The notes under the pieces are model-generated. The model had not been told where the DNA came from. It worked only from the letters and a program-made list of their open reading frames with translations, and did not search any database. The position numbers and the translations under genes are program-made. DNA of 64,000 nucleotides from Nostoc sp. 'Lobaria pulmonaria (5183) cyanobiont' (lineage in GTDB: Bacteria; Cyanobacteriota; Cyanobacteriia; Cyanobacteriales; Nostocaceae), in the NCBI RefSeq assembly GCF_002949795.1, contig NZ_CP026692.1:4634545-4698544 (forward strand), in the 5' to 3' direction. Shown piece by piece: positions 1 through 8,961 of the stretch. Numbering within the stretch: the first letter of the stretch is position 1; every line of letters begins with the position of its first letter.

Positions 1-2
1 TA

Positions 3-875
3 AAATGGGACGCTACTGAACCACAGCAAGGATTATTTACCTTTGAGTCAGCAGATGCGATCGCTGATTTCTGCCAAAAACATAAGATAGAATTGCACGG
101 GCATACCCTTTTTTGGCACATGGGAAAACCAGACTGGGTTCCTTACCCTCCTACACCTAAGATGATCGAACGCCATGTTAACGGAGTCATGGGGCATTAT
201 CGCAATAGTCCCGTTTTAAAGTCTTGGGATATTGCCAATGAAATTATCGCCCAGAGTGAAAATGAAACTGATAACGCAACAACCGGTTTGCGTAAAGGGT
301 TAAAACCAGAATTGATTCGAGACTTGTTTTTAATTGCCGCTTCAGTTGATAGCAGCAAGAAATTTTACCTAAACGATTTTGGCATCGAAGGCACTACATG
401 GAAATCAGAACGTTTCTTAAGAATGGTCGAATATCTGAAGAATAGTGGTGTTAAAATTGACGGGGCAGGTATCCAATCACATCTATGGTTTTCTACTGCA
501 TATCCTTTTGACGAGAAAGGATTTAATTCCGTTTTAAAACGGCTTAACGATCTTGAAGTGAAACCAATAATTACGGAATTAGATATTATCATTGATACCC
601 CACTACCCGATAGTATCAAAAGCCTAGACCAAATGGTAGCCGATAGTTACAAGCGATATCTTGACCTGTGCTTTGCAGCTAAGGTCGATACTGTAATTAC
701 ATGGGGACTTACTGACCGTCATACCTGGATACGTCATCCCCAGTGGATGCCAAGAAAAACCTTTAGAAACAATCCAAGTCTCTGGAAATTTCTGCGTCCG
801 CTTCCCTTCGATGAGAACCTGCAATCTAAACCAGCCCGCAATGCTATAGCCCAGGCTTTTCAGGAATCAACTTAA
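3..875 (+). CDS. Endo-1,4-beta-xylanase, GH10 family (5' end outside window)
   Basis: This is a glycoside hydrolase family 10 enzyme, expected to cleave beta-1,4-xylan or a related polysaccharide backbone by a retaining mechanism. The frame is open from the first complete codon at base 3, so the start lies before the window. The first ATG in view, at 93, is internal to the fold. Visible GH10 hallmarks are the HGHTLFWH substrate-binding motif right after that ATG, WDIANE carrying the acid/base glutamate, and ITELDI carrying the nucleophile glutamate. Near the C-terminus, TWGLTDRHTW matches the conserved W-G-D/tryptophan segment that closes the active site. The gene converges on an exopolysaccharide cluster, so remodelling of self-made polysaccharide is a possible role. 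Family assignment is firm; the substrate is inferred. Confidence 0.92.
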   Translation, partial: KWDATEPQQGLFTFESADAIADFCQKHKIELHGHTLFWHMGKPDWVPYPPTPKMIERHVNGVMGHYRNSPVLKSWDIANEIIAQSENETDNATTGLRKGLKPELIRDLFLIAASVDSSKKFYLNDFGIEGTTWKSERFLRMVEYLKNSGVKIDGAGIQSHLWFSTAYPFDEKGFNSVLKRLNDLEVKPIITELDIIIDTPLPDSIKSLDQMVADSYKRYLDLCFAAKVDTVITWGLTDRHTWIRHPQWMPRKTFRNNPSLWKFLRPLPFDENLQSKPARNAIAQAFQEST

Positions 876-1131
876 TACTCCACCCAGGCGTAAATATAGC
901 ATTTCCTCAGCAACTGAGGTACACCCAAATCTTGTTTACCAAGCTTAGTAATTTTGAAAATGTACCTCCTTATGCCGGGAACTGCTATAGTACTTTTAAG
1001 TATTATTCTAAGCAAAATAGATGGAGATATTTTTCGTTATTCACGATTATGAAAGTTGAATAAGACTTACTGACTAATTAATCATTAAACCTTAGTACGA
1101 CATTTCATAAATTCGTGACGAATTGAGTAAC

Positions 1132-1983
1132 CTACTGGTAAGGCTTTGAGAAACTCGATAACGCTACGAACTTTTGAAATTTCGTACTTATAAATACCAG
1201 CAGGTTATTTTTTTTTTGTTGACTTGAGATACTCCAAATTTCTCGTAAAAATAATGTGCCAACAAACCAAGGCTCAAGTAAGTAACGTCTCCAAAGCCTT
1301 TTCGGTTCAGATAACAAGCGATATAACCATTCTAACCCCACCTTTCCCATCCAGCGAGGAGGAGTAGGTATTGCTCCTGCTATATAGTCCATACAGGCTC
1401 CACTGGTCAAAATAGTATTGGTATGAAGATGTTCAAGATTTTCATAAATCCAATACTCTTGGCGTGGCATACCCATTCCCACCATTAATATATGGGGTTT
1501 GTAAGAATTAATTGCAGCTACAGTGGCAAGATTTTCTTGACTATTTTTATCTATATCAATATAGCCATGAGCGCAAGCAATCTGTAAATCAGGAAATTTC
1601 TGGCATAAAATATTTGCTGCTTTTTCAGCAACTCCTGGCTTTGAACCTAAATAGAATACACGCCAACCTTTAGTAGCAGCTTCTGCCATCAGAGGCCATA
1701 CCCAGTCAGCATAGGTTACTCTTTGTTCACGTTTAATTGGAAAACCCAACAGCTTTCCAATAAACACTAAAGGCATACTATCAATATGGGTATATTCTGC
1801 CTTGGAATAAAAAGCTTGCATTTTTAGATCGTTATGGAAGAGATAAAGACTATGTAAGTTGTGATTAGCAATAATCCATTTTTCATGCCGAGCAATAGAT
1901 TCTTCAATCAAGAAATTTAAGTCAAGGATAGACAGTGCATCCACTTGAGCGCCAAAAAATTTATAAGAAAAGCTCTTTTTCAT
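1132..1983 (-). CDS. WecG/TagA/CpsF family glycosyltransferase (GT26)
   Basis: A 283-residue member of the GT26 family, whose characterised members add N-acetylmannosamine or a similar sugar to an undecaprenyl-diphosphate-linked acceptor at the cytoplasmic membrane. The family signature VGMGMPRQE is at residues 168-176. HIDSMP, around the expected catalytic aspartate, is at about 66-71, and the helix YLGSKPGVAEKAA follows at about 111-123. The start ATG at 1983 gives the normal N-terminus. It is the last gene of a minus-strand polysaccharide cluster and lies convergent to the GH10 gene, with about 250 bp between them. In many clusters this family performs the second sugar transfer, but no priming transferase is visible here. 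Acceptor and donor cannot be told from sequence. Confidence 0.9.
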   Translation of the reverse strand: MKKSFSYKFFGAQVDALSILDLNFLIEESIARHEKWIIANHNLHSLYLFHNDLKMQAFYSKAEYTHIDSMPLVFIGKLLGFPIKREQRVTYADWVWPLMAEAATKGWRVFYLGSKPGVAEKAANILCQKFPDLQIACAHGYIDIDKNSQENLATVAAINSYKPHILMVGMGMPRQEYWIYENLEHLHTNTILTSGACMDYIAGAIPTPPRWMGKVGLEWLYRLLSEPKRLWRRYLLEPWFVGTLFLREIWSISSQQKKNNLLVFISTKFQKFVALSSFSKPYQ

Positions 1984-2118
1984 ACTTTGTTTTTTTTGAT
2001 AAATATGAGATGTTATCTCAATGTAAAGGGGAGTATTGTAAAATTAATTAGCAATATTTCAATACGAAAATACTGAAATAGCTAATTTTTTTAGTTAAAA
2101 ATTATTATCTAAATATAA

Positions 2119-3270
2119 CTAAAAAGCACTTTTTTTCATGAGGATTTCCGCGATATTCTGTGCTCTTGCATTCCAGGAATACTTTTCGGTAATTAAAGTA
2201 TGTGCTGTATCTACAAGTGATTGATATTTATCAATATTTGAAGCAGCATCAAGTATTGTGTTAGCGACTTCTTCGCGAGAGTATCCTGTTACTAACAGAT
2301 GTTCTAAGTGGCGAAATTCTTCTAAACCTCGCAAGCCTTCTGGTGTTGATACAACTAATTTTCTACTAGCGAAATAATCTAATGCTTTATTACGAGCGCC
2401 ACCTGCTACTGCTTGTTTTGAAAATGGCAATAAAGCAATATCTGCATATTTCAGATGGGCGACAAAATCTTCTCTTTTAGGTAAAAAGCCTAAAAAAGAA
2501 ATGTTAGAGGGTATTGATTCTGAAATATCACTATTATCCCTACCAATCACAACAAAATGTACTTTTTCTTGATGACTTTCAAGGGATTTAGCAACCTCAA
2601 TCGCCATTGATACAGACATATCATTAGTTGGAAATTGAAATGTTTTGGGAGCAATAATAACCACTATTTTAGCTGGTCTGAATGCTTGATAGGGGTCTTG
2701 ATCTGGAAAGACTTCAGTATTGAGTAAGTCTTCAGTCACTCCATTTCCAATAGAATAAATTTGCTGTGGAGTTTTTCCATACCATTGGGAAATTAGTTTA
2801 GGAATTGATTCACCTGCTGCAATAATTGGACTACCAGAGAATATTAAAATTCCCTGAGCAATATATGTCTTAATACATTGTGCAAACTCTTTGAAAGGAT
2901 TGGCAACTGAAAACAAGCGCATCCAGTATTCATAAGGCGAAAATGTATGAAAATCTAAGACAAGAGAGGAACTACTGTGTTTTCTAAGCTTTAGTGAAAC
3001 TAAAGCAGCTAATCCAGGTAGTGTTTCTTGAGCATACACAATATCTGGACAAAACTCGTCGATGCACTTTTCTATGGATTGAATATATGACTTCAAGCTT
3101 CTTGATCCAATAGAAAGAGAAGGTGCATAATTAACAGATGAACAATCTAAACCTAGCTGAAAAACATCAAAATGTTTAGTAAGATATTGTCCTAAATAAA
3201 AAGGTCTAGTGAATGCACCAAATGGCTGACTAGAATCGAGGGTTGAGACAATCAGTAAGCGTTTACCCAT
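2119..3270 (-). CDS. Glycosyltransferase, GT4/GT1-like fold
   Basis: A probable GT-B glycosyltransferase of the exopolysaccharide cluster. The ATG at 3270 is chosen because MGKRLLIVSTLDSSQPFG is a typical first beta strand and glycine loop. A longer reading from 3357 adds 29 residues with no family character. The C-terminal half carries the donor-binding region of GT4-like enzymes: ALLPFSKQAVAGGARNKALDYFASRKLVVSTPEG around residues 305-340, with the usual small-residue loop and a lysine in place of the commoner glutamate pattern. The protein is about 383 residues with no signal peptide or clear membrane segment, so it should act on the cytoplasmic face. Neither Shine-Dalgarno is strong. Donor and acceptor are unknown. 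Confidence 0.8.
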   Translation of the reverse strand: MGKRLLIVSTLDSSQPFGAFTRPFYLGQYLTKHFDVFQLGLDCSSVNYAPSLSIGSRSLKSYIQSIEKCIDEFCPDIVYAQETLPGLAALVSLKLRKHSSSSLVLDFHTFSPYEYWMRLFSVANPFKEFAQCIKTYIAQGILIFSGSPIIAAGESIPKLISQWYGKTPQQIYSIGNGVTEDLLNTEVFPDQDPYQAFRPAKIVVIIAPKTFQFPTNDMSVSMAIEVAKSLESHQEKVHFVVIGRDNSDISESIPSNISFLGFLPKREDFVAHLKYADIALLPFSKQAVAGGARNKALDYFASRKLVVSTPEGLRGLEEFRHLEHLLVTGYSREEVANTILDAASNIDKYQSLVDTAHTLITEKYSWNARAQNIAEILMKKSAF

Positions 3271-3377
3271 AAAATGATTGCTGATTATTATTTTATAGTT
3301 TGAAACTACATTTGTGAAGTTATTAAGATAGTTATAACTTATCCAAATGTCATCCACTAATGACTATTATGCAAGTA

Positions 3378-4271
3378 TTAAACTTCTGAGTTGGTTTGAT
3401 TAATATCCTCAGAAAATGTGGGAGAGATTGCCAAATTTTTGTAACCAATAATTGCTCTGATATAGGGTAAGAACCAGTAAAGTATCCAGAATGGCCCAGA
3501 GTGTCTGCTACAAAATATAGTCCATGATTTCAATGGAAATCCTTTAATTTGTAGTACTTTTTTCAAGCGTTCCAATAGATTTAAATTGGTATCTGCCCAA
3601 CTATTGCGAATAGAATTTTTAGTGCAAGTACCAATATACCCAGGAGCTACCCATATTTTACAACCTAATTTACGCGCTCTTAGGGCATAATCTAAATCTC
3701 CTAAACTATGAGCAAAAGCTGTATCAATATTGCCAACTTTGGCGGCAACACTTTTAGGAATTAGCACGCAGTTACCATACATAGCATCGCATTTTTGGAT
3801 AACAGAACTTGGTTCTAAAAATTCAAACTTATTAGAATACCACTTTTTAGATTTTACTGCTCCTCCATAGGTTGCTTTTCCTGTAATTGAGTCTTTAGTT
3901 GAACCAACTACAATTGAGTCTAGATAACCAAGTTCCGTCAAATTTTGATGAACCTGTAATAGTTTACTCACAGCATTGGCTTCTAGAAATGTGTCATCAT
4001 TCAACCATAGATAATAATCATATTGATATTTTATTGCCTCACTAAAAGCGAGATGCATTCCTCCAACCCAAAATAAATTGCCATTACCTTGAAGAATTTG
4101 TACTTCTGGATATTCTGCTTTAACAGCTTCTGTAGTACCATCAGAACTCCCATCATCAGTTAAATAAATATCACAATGATTCTTTTGCTGATATAAAGCA
4201 TTTAGACAGGCAAGAGTTGTATTCCGTCTGTTATAACATGTCAGAATTACAGCTAGATTTGCTTTATTCAT
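3378..4271 (-). CDS. Glycosyltransferase family 2
   Basis: A GT-A fold family 2 glycosyltransferase of about 297 residues, resembling rhamnosyltransferase-type proteins of capsule and O-antigen clusters. From the chosen ATG the visible motifs are LTCYNRR at 10-16, LTDDGSSDGT at 37-46 (nucleotide-binding aspartates), GNGNLFWVGGM at 62-72 and LWLNDDT at 88-94 (the DxD-like metal site). DLDYALRARKLGCKIWVAPG lies near the catalytic base. The ATG at 4271 is preferred over an upstream one at 4298 because a GAGG ribosome site lies about seven bases before it and it begins directly at the first strand. It is followed at short distance by the next cluster gene on the same strand. Sugar specificity is unknown. 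Confidence 0.87.
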   Translation of the reverse strand: MNKANLAVILTCYNRRNTTLACLNALYQQKNHCDIYLTDDGSSDGTTEAVKAEYPEVQILQGNGNLFWVGGMHLAFSEAIKYQYDYYLWLNDDTFLEANAVSKLLQVHQNLTELGYLDSIVVGSTKDSITGKATYGGAVKSKKWYSNKFEFLEPSSVIQKCDAMYGNCVLIPKSVAAKVGNIDTAFAHSLGDLDYALRARKLGCKIWVAPGYIGTCTKNSIRNSWADTNLNLLERLKKVLQIKGFPLKSWTIFCSRHSGPFWILYWFLPYIRAIIGYKNLAISPTFSEDINQTNSEV

Positions 4272-4398
4272 TTCATTTACCTCATATAATATGTACAAAA
4301 ATGATTAATTCAAGTTATAAACTTATACGCAACTCTGACAGATGATCTTCATAATCTAAATTATCCAATTTCTACCTTTCATATATTGTTATATCTAT

Positions 4399-5415
4399 TT
4401 AAAACTTAACTCTCTTTTCTATCCAGCCACTAAAATTAATATCTAAATTAAAGCTTTTTAGTTTTTGTTCCATTCTTCTGACTCCCAACAGATATCGATG
4501 CCAAACTGATACACGAGGCATATTAAGTCTGACAACCTCTTCACATAACCATTGATATTTATCTGAATTACTATTAAATTTTTTCAATTTTTTTATTTGT
4601 CCATTCCAATCGTTATAAAAAAATAAGTTGAAATAATGAATGGATATAATATCATCCCAATGTTTAAGTTGAATTTCTTTTGATAAACGGTTATGTAAAG
4701 GTAATGGATAACTATAATTAGGAGGGAGATGTTCAACGTTTTCTTCCAAGGCACATAAAGTTACAGACAAAACAGACTGCTCAACAAAATAAATACCCTG
4801 AGGAGGAGTAATATCCAAGCGCATTACTTTTTCAAAGTTCTCTTTCCAAGTTGTAAATATACTCGCACTCCTTCTTACAGCAACCAAACCAGAATTCCAG
4901 TAGGCTCTGATTCTTTTATTACCAATTGGTGTGTCAACAAATAGCTCACGCTTTACTCCCAGTAGTTCATATAGTTTTTGCCAATACCACTCTTGAGGGT
5001 CTTGCAGACCTGTAGAACCAATTCCTTGACCATACTCAGGACGTACCCGTACATTACAATCTACTGGCAATAGAAACTCTTTTGGTTCAGAAAAAAAGCA
5101 TTTGTCACTGTCTAAAAAAACCAATATTTCTGCATCAATATTTTGTTCTGCATAAGCACAAACTAGGGGTTTATTAGCTAAATAATATTCATGAAATTCT
5201 TGATTTATCGGGATTTGTTGATGAGTCACCTGCAATGCTTCAAAGGCTTGTTGGGTTTGCTTTAAAATCGGTTCACCTACTCTAGGATGAAAACTATATA
5301 TAGGTGTATTTTTCAATCCGCCGCAGAACTTACGAATACTTTCTGCAAGCATCAAAGATTGGCCTTCTAAACGGCCAGGTTCTGTACAAATTATAAAAGC
5401 TATAGGTATTGACAT
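4399..5415 (-). CDS. Putative GT-A-like glycosyltransferase with DSD motif
   Basis: I do not recognise a named family with certainty. The 338-residue protein begins with a hydrophobic strand (IPIAFIICTEPGRLEGQS) and has VFLDSDKCFF at about 99-108. The D102-S-D104 there looks like the metal-binding DxD of nucleotide-sugar transferases. Further on, WNSGLVAVRRS at about 172-182 resembles the N-S-G motif of GT8-like enzymes, and HYFNLFFYND near 260 is histidine and asparagine rich. The gene lies between two glycosyltransferase genes on the same strand, with only 24 bp to the upstream gene. A role in exopolysaccharide side-chain assembly is inferred from context. The protein is soluble, with no signal peptide. 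Confidence 0.68.
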   Translation of the reverse strand: MSIPIAFIICTEPGRLEGQSLMLAESIRKFCGGLKNTPIYSFHPRVGEPILKQTQQAFEALQVTHQQIPINQEFHEYYLANKPLVCAYAEQNIDAEILVFLDSDKCFFSEPKEFLLPVDCNVRVRPEYGQGIGSTGLQDPQEWYWQKLYELLGVKRELFVDTPIGNKRIRAYWNSGLVAVRRSASIFTTWKENFEKVMRLDITPPQGIYFVEQSVLSVTLCALEENVEHLPPNYSYPLPLHNRLSKEIQLKHWDDIISIHYFNLFFYNDWNGQIKKLKKFNSNSDKYQWLCEEVVRLNMPRVSVWHRYLLGVRRMEQKLKSFNLDINFSGWIEKRVKF

Positions 5416-5439
5416 ATTATGAAGTATTGATTTACTAAG

Positions 5440-6711
5440 TTAATTACTCAATGAAGATTTATTTGCTATCATCAATATTTCCTGAAACAAGGCTGAATAA
5501 CGACGTGCTTGAAGTTCCAGAGTGAATTCTTGCTCGGCTTTTTCGCGGGCATAAAATGACAGTTTTTGCAACCTCTGTTCATTTTCAAGAACCCAGGTAA
5601 TTCCTTTGCCAAAATCTTCAACTTCATAAGGTTTAGCCAAATAGCCGTTCTGCTGATGATCAACAATATCTTTTAAGCCAGTAGAATTAAACGCCACAAC
5701 TGGAGTACCACAAGCGAATGATTCCGAAGCTGTCTGTCCAAAAGATTCTTGAAGAGACGGTACAAGCATTACGTCAGCTGCTGAGTAAACAGTTGCTAAA
5801 GATATAGCATCATGTAAGTGTCCCAAATAGTGGCTTTTGAAGCCTAAATCAGGTGGATTTTCAGGTTGAAATGCTCCAAAAATCACAACTTCCAAGTCAT
5901 CCTTCCAGCCAGATTTACTTAATTCTTGTAAAGCTGGTTGCAACAAATGAAATCCTTTATTTCTATCGCTTGTTGCTTCTATCGCTCCAAAGAGTATCAG
6001 CTTTTTATCTTGAGGTAGATTGAGTGCTTCTCGTGCAAAATGTTGATTAATCGGTCGATATTTTTGAGTATCTAGTCCGTGAGGAATTATCTCAATTCGC
6101 AAATTCTGGAATAAAGAACTGGAATGAGCGCACTCTGCTAACCAAGAACTTGGTGAAACCAGAGTTAAATTTAAATTTTTCCAAGCTTTGACTTTGCGCT
6201 GCCATACCCAACGCGATAAATCCCATTCATTGCCACTGTTGAGTTGAGGACAAGCCCCGCAGAATACTTTGTAGCGATCGCATTCTCCAGTAACGTGACA
6301 CCCTCCAGTAAACCCCCACATATCATGGAGAGTCCAAACTAGAGGACGCTTCAGTTTAGCAAAGGTTTCTATTTGCATAAAACCTCCGCTAATCCAATGC
6401 AGATTGATTATATCTGGATTAATCTGGGCAACTTTAGGAATAACTCTATCTGGCAACCATTGGGTAAAAAATGGAGTATTTTTCTTTTGGCGATAAAGCT
6501 TTAATGGCAAACTTTCAACTGTCAATTTTGCCTTAGCAATACCTTGGAACAGTCTAATTTTGGGTGCAATTACTGTTTTATCATTACTATATTTTTCCTG
6601 AACTAACATTTGTGACTGTAGTCCTATATCCTGTAAACCTGTGTGTAAACGATATGCAGCCCTCGCTGCACCGCCACTAATATCATGGGTACTAATATGT
6701 AAAATTTTCAT
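5440..6711 (-). CDS. Glycosyltransferase family 4 (WcaL-like)
   Basis: A 423-residue GT-B retaining glycosyltransferase. The N-terminal domain opens with MKILHISTHDISGGAARAAYRL, the glycine-rich acceptor-domain loop. The middle has LVWTLHDMWGFTGGCHVTGEC, a histidine-aspartate-tryptophan block common in colanic-acid and exopolysaccharide GT4 enzymes. The donor domain has ILFGAIEATSDRNKGF and then PSLQESFGQTASESFACGTPVV near residue 320. That last segment contains the EX7E pair that contacts the nucleotide sugar. A cysteine cluster (CDRYKVFCGAC) is also typical of this subgroup. The gene sits mid-cluster on the minus strand, 48 bp downstream of the polymerase-like gene. Donor and linkage are unknown. 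Confidence 0.9.
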   Translation of the reverse strand: MKILHISTHDISGGAARAAYRLHTGLQDIGLQSQMLVQEKYSNDKTVIAPKIRLFQGIAKAKLTVESLPLKLYRQKKNTPFFTQWLPDRVIPKVAQINPDIINLHWISGGFMQIETFAKLKRPLVWTLHDMWGFTGGCHVTGECDRYKVFCGACPQLNSGNEWDLSRWVWQRKVKAWKNLNLTLVSPSSWLAECAHSSSLFQNLRIEIIPHGLDTQKYRPINQHFAREALNLPQDKKLILFGAIEATSDRNKGFHLLQPALQELSKSGWKDDLEVVIFGAFQPENPPDLGFKSHYLGHLHDAISLATVYSAADVMLVPSLQESFGQTASESFACGTPVVAFNSTGLKDIVDHQQNGYLAKPYEVEDFGKGITWVLENEQRLQKLSFYAREKAEQEFTLELQARRYSALFQEILMIANKSSLSN

Positions 6712-6759
6712 TTTTATTCACTTAATAATTACTGAAACTATTTTTGAATGTCATAAAAA

Positions 6760-7989
6760 CTAATTGACTAAAATGTTTTTACGATTTCGTTGATATTCAA
6801 CAGTCAAAGATAATGACGTAGTGACATACATTAACCAATTCCAGCTAGGAGTTAATAATCTGGCTTCTGAAAAATTAACTATGACTATGATAAGTAGCAT
6901 CTGCATTGGCCAATAATCTTCCGGTTTTTTAGCGACAGAAATAATTCGAGTCAATGCCATTACAAAAAACCGGACAAACCCTGCTGCAAAAGTCAAAAAA
7001 CCTAAGAATCCCAATTCTAACAATAATTCTAAAAAACCATTATGGGCATTACTTGCCCAATCATAAGTAGCTCTTAATTTAGATGCAGCATTACTAGTCC
7101 AAAATCCCGAAAATCCATAACCTAACCAAGGTCTTTCCAAAATCTTGGAAATCACTAGCTCCCAGAGGTCAGAGCGTCCATTGAAGGTAAGGTCTTTACC
7201 AGAAGTACCAACTACAGCTTCGGCATTATTGAGAAGTAATATTGAAGAAATCATCAGTAACATCAAAGTTGAAGTAATCATAATAACTTGTAATTTATAA
7301 TTAGTTTTCTTTAGGGATCTGTAGAAAGGTAAAAGTAATATCATTGTCAACAAAATCGTTAAAGATGTTGTTGAACGTGAGAGGATAATTAGACATATAG
7401 AGATCCCACATAGTGCCCACATCAACCAGCGATATCGATGGCCACTAAGAGCAAGGTGCAAAAAAACTCCTGCACTCCAAGCCATCATGTAACCTAATTC
7501 ATTTTTATGACCATAAATTCCACTCCACATACCTAGTAATTCCGGTGATTCATGAATATAACCTGGTACGAATGCAGAAAATAGCATAGATAATGATGCA
7601 GCTACGCCAAGTGCCCAAGCTATCAGCTTAATTTGTTCCTTAAGCGGATAACGCATTGCTAAATAGATGGCAAGAAAATATATTCGGATTAGACCTCTTA
7701 GATAAGTAAGACTAGAACTTAGGTCTTCTGACCATAAAAGAGAAAATATAACTATTGCTAGTAAAAAAAACTGTAATGGACTTCTAGTGATTACAAAAAT
7801 AAAACCTTTCCAGTATAAAATTATGAAATAAAATAGGATTAAATATGAAACTATATTGAACAAAGTATCTAGCTTATCGCCTCCAAGGGTAGACATGGAA
7901 ACTTCTTGTGCGGGGTGTATTGTTAATGCACCTACAGCAATCAGTAATAGCAAGATAGTTAATATTTTCTCTGTTAATTTTACTTTCAT
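6760..7989 (-). CDS. O-antigen ligase / Wzy-type polymerase-like membrane protein
   Basis: A 409-residue polytopic inner-membrane protein with about ten hydrophobic segments, the first at about residues 8-25. The signature loop lies between about 265 and 330: NGRSDLWELVISKILERPWLGYGFSGFW followed by NAHNGFLELLLELGFLG. This is the periplasmic Wzy_C region of O-antigen ligases and polysaccharide polymerases, including the conserved NAHNGFLE histidine. Within this cluster the likely job is to polymerise lipid-linked repeat units flipped by the Wzx-like protein (8962-10284). Ligase and polymerase members cannot be separated by motif alone. The presence of Wzx and Wzc homologues in the same block favours polymerase. 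Confidence 0.87.
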   Translation of the reverse strand: MKVKLTEKILTILLLLIAVGALTIHPAQEVSMSTLGGDKLDTLFNIVSYLILFYFIILYWKGFIFVITRSPLQFFLLAIVIFSLLWSEDLSSSLTYLRGLIRIYFLAIYLAMRYPLKEQIKLIAWALGVAASLSMLFSAFVPGYIHESPELLGMWSGIYGHKNELGYMMAWSAGVFLHLALSGHRYRWLMWALCGISICLIILSRSTTSLTILLTMILLLPFYRSLKKTNYKLQVIMITSTLMLLMISSILLLNNAEAVVGTSGKDLTFNGRSDLWELVISKILERPWLGYGFSGFWTSNAASKLRATYDWASNAHNGFLELLLELGFLGFLTFAAGFVRFFVMALTRIISVAKKPEDYWPMQMLLIIVIVNFSEARLLTPSWNWLMYVTTSLSLTVEYQRNRKNILVN

Positions 7990-8007
7990 TTTTTATATTT
8001 GATTTAT

Positions 8008-8934
8008 CTATTTTTTTATTGTTGAGTAATTCAATCTTTTCTTCACTTCCTCTTTAAAAATATCCAATGCAGTTGCTTTATAGACTGTTTTCTGTATAAA
8101 ATTATCTGCCTCTACATTCCTGACAATAAATGGTGGATGCTTTAAGGGAAATTCCATTGCCTGCATGGACATATTGATGAAGGAAAATCCTTGATTTGAA
8201 GTGAAATGAGTTGCGTCTGTACCAACACCAACATTAGAGATTAAATTGACATTGGGAATAATACTTAAGCTTCCCTGCATCCAACAAGCAAATGTCCATT
8301 GATAATCCCAGGTTATACCTGTAGGATTGTCATAAACAGACTGAAATATTCGTTGCCAAGAATTTACTGCTTTTTGGTCTATAAGAATGTCATGTAAAAG
8401 GTTTTCTGCTTGCACCTCTTTCCAGAGTTTGATAGTCAAATCATAATGTTGCCAAGCACGTCTCCAACTTGCCCAACCCCAGCAGTGGTTGTAGCGAGAA
8501 AAATAGTAACTGTAATTTGTACGTTTTTGTCCAAGTTGAAGATTTTGAGCAGAGATTGTGGCGATTCTGGTATCATCTCTATATTTTTCCAGCAATTCTT
8601 GACTAAATCTGAAAAAAGTTGGGTGAGGGATACAATCATCTTCCAAAATAATTGTCTCCTCGACATTATTAAAGACCCAATCTAAACCACTTGATACCCG
8701 TTTTGCACAACCTAAGTTGATATCAGAATAATTCTTTATTACTTCACAATCCCAATCAACTCTCTCAATAATTGCCCTAGTCAATTTGCATTTTTCTGCC
8801 TCACCTTCGTAGTCAGTGCGGGGTCCATCTGCAATTACAAAAAGTTTTGTTGGCTTGGCTTGGCGAATAGCTTCAAAAACTTTCTCTGTTGTTTGTGGGC
8901 GTTTAAAAATAATAAAAGTTACGGGTGTTTGCAT
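8008..8934 (-). CDS. Nucleotide-diphospho-sugar transferase-like glycosyltransferase
   Basis: A 308-residue GT-A-like protein. It starts PVTFIIFKRPQTTEKVF, which in this family replaces the usual family 2 opening. It then has LFVIADGPRTDYEGE at about 31-45 and TIILEDDCIPHPTFFRF at about 94-110, where EDD is the probable metal site. YNHCWGWASWRRAWQHYD around 150-165 matches proteins annotated as HlpA-like or GNT-I-like sugar transferases. WDYQWTFACWMQGSLSI follows near 215-230. No membrane segment is visible. It lies between the polymerase and the flippase genes, with 18-27 bp gaps on both sides, which suggests one transcript. The sugar substrate is unknown. Confidence 0.8.
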   Translation of the reverse strand: MQTPVTFIIFKRPQTTEKVFEAIRQAKPTKLFVIADGPRTDYEGEAEKCKLTRAIIERVDWDCEVIKNYSDINLGCAKRVSSGLDWVFNNVEETIILEDDCIPHPTFFRFSQELLEKYRDDTRIATISAQNLQLGQKRTNYSYYFSRYNHCWGWASWRRAWQHYDLTIKLWKEVQAENLLHDILIDQKAVNSWQRIFQSVYDNPTGITWDYQWTFACWMQGSLSIIPNVNLISNVGVGTDATHFTSNQGFSFINMSMQAMEFPLKHPPFIVRNVEADNFIQKTVYKATALDIFKEEVKKRLNYSTIKK

Positions 8935-8961
8935 AAAATAATAAAAGTTAAATAATAACGA